DNA of 14,883 nt from VFZP01 sp043730365. Lineage in GTDB: Bacteria; Acidobacteriota; Terriglobia; Bryobacterales; Bryobacteraceae. Positions 14,483-14,883 of the stretch are shown here, piece by piece. The stretch covers positions 1 to 14,883 of the forward strand of contig JAYTKJ010000074.1 in NCBI GenBank assembly GCA_043730365.1, in the 5' to 3' direction. Both the position numbers and the translations under genes were made by a program. The first letter of the stretch is position 1, and each line of letters starts with the position of its first letter. The notes under the pieces are model-generated. The model did no database searches. It saw nothing but the letters and a program-made list of their open reading frames with translations, and was not told the DNA's origin.

Positions 14483-14556
14483 ATCGGGATAGGGGGGAGC
14501 TTTACAACTCCGCCCCTCCCATACCACCGGACAGGCGGGTCCGCATCCGGCGGTTA
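14483..14556 (-). ncRNA. Group II intron domains V and VI (3' end of an intron)
   Basis: On the minus strand, ACCGCCGGA (14554-14546) pairs with TCCGGTGGT (14531-14523). Together they enclose a short GCG/CGC upper stem with a GACC loop and a small 3' bulge. This is the shape of intron domain V, with a CGC catalytic triad variant in the lower stem. Directly after it, GGGG-C-GGAG pairs with CTCC-CCCC around TTGTAAAG (14516-14492), the domain VI hairpin. It is followed by TATCCCGAT, where the A at 14490 would be the branch point 7 bases from a 3' end at 14483 (terminal AT). I recall this same DV/DVI pattern next to bacterial group II reverse transcriptases. The intron would extend leftward in its own sense beyond 14883. 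Confidence 0.65.
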
Positions 14557-14567
14557 GGCGAGTTGAG

Positions 14568-14750
14568 TCACAAACGAACCGTTGGCGGGGAATCCCGAGC
14601 GAGTCGAAATAAGCATTGGCGGTGCGACATGGAACGCGGGAGAATCCGCCAAGTCGCTCGATACGCCCCGTCTGCGAAATTCAGCAACCTCTTGGTAACC
14701 CGTTTCCACGCTTCAGGTCGCAGATCGTAACCTGCGCCTGAACCATTTTT
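14568..14750 (-). pseudogene. Decayed maturase/reverse transcriptase tail
   Basis: Upstream of domain V on the minus strand, one frame reads NAYFDSLGIPR (14617-14585), close to the last residues of many group II intron reverse transcriptases. A different frame carries the preceding maturase-like AWKRVTKRLLNF and AYRATWRI. The two are not in one frame; a TGA interrupts the first frame upstream, and that frame then runs on through domain V. I read this as a frameshifted remnant. The similarity is short and from memory. Confidence 0.4.
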
Positions 14751-14860
14751 CCAGACCTTCCGGCACGGAAGGCCTTTGACACTTCGCGAAGTGAAGCCCA
14801 CCGCCTGAAGGCGGTGGCTTTGGTAACGGGCTGTAAGCCCTGTTCCGGCCAAAGGCCGGC
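14714..14860. repeat. Cluster of six hairpins
   Basis: In 147 bases there are six stems: CAGG-CGCAG with CTGCG-CCTG (14714-14740); CCTTCCG/CGGAAGG (14756-14772); a 14-base perfect palindrome CACTTCG/CGAAGTG (14780-14793); CCACCGCC/GGCGGTGG with TGAA loop, extendable by AAG/CTT (14794-14820); GGGCT/AGCCC (14828-14840); CCGGCC/GGCCGG with AAA loop (14845-14859). The arms differ from each other, so this is not a tandem repeat. It may be intron domain structure or a palindromic repetitive element that broke the maturase frame. Confidence 0.6.
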
Positions 14861-14883
14861 AAGATGGTTCCCGCACCAAGCGG

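Noticed and set aside
14756..14860. CRISPR array
   Set aside because: The palindromes differ in sequence and length and have no regular spacers.

Overview
This is a high-GC stretch of about 14.9 kb. It most likely comes from an acidobacterium of the Solibacter/Bryobacter kind. The best support is the secreted Asp-box protein at 11130-13028, whose last 210 or so residues look like the 'Solibacter uncharacterized C-terminal domain' (TIGR03437). A kinase-like/TonB fusion whose N-terminus resembles Solibacter proteins I remember fits the same group. The assignment is inference, because no rRNA or marker phylogeny is available here.

Layout. Positions 1-2217 (+) hold the 3' nine-tenths of mutS2. 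From 9739 down to 2214 everything lies on the minus strand. In transcription order these are: GDP-mannose 4,6-dehydratase and a family-2 glycosyltransferase, translationally coupled by ATGA; a secreted metal-dependent amidohydrolase; a membrane pseudokinase/TonB-C fusion; a periplasmic single-haem protein; a higB-higA toxin-antitoxin pair with its operator; and a small unrecognised Cys-motif protein that runs tail-to-tail into mutS2. From 9801 to 11118 (+) come a DUF937 protein, a DinB-like protein and tRNA-Arg(CCT). A secreted Asp-box/TIGR03437 protein is convergent at 11130-13028 (-). From 13289 to 14456 (+) lie a secreted FecR-domain protein with a polyproline tail and a 55-residue TatA that is missing from simple long-ORF lists. 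The last 400 bases look like the 3' end of a decayed group II intron on the minus strand (domains V and VI plus a frameshifted maturase tail), with a dense cluster of perfect hairpins.

How the parts fit. The gmd/glycosyltransferase pair points to surface-polysaccharide synthesis using GDP-deoxyhexoses. Many products are exported (amidohydrolase, haem protein, Asp-box protein, FecR protein) or span the membrane (pseudokinase-TonB), in keeping with a polymer-degrading soil heterotroph. higBA is a self-contained stress/addiction module. I see no large defence island or prophage. The points most worth a second look are the pseudokinase-TonB fusion, two structured leaders (upstream of fecR and of tatA), a run of genes whose -10-like boxes sit almost on the start codon (possible leaderless mRNAs), the higBA operator and the intron relic.
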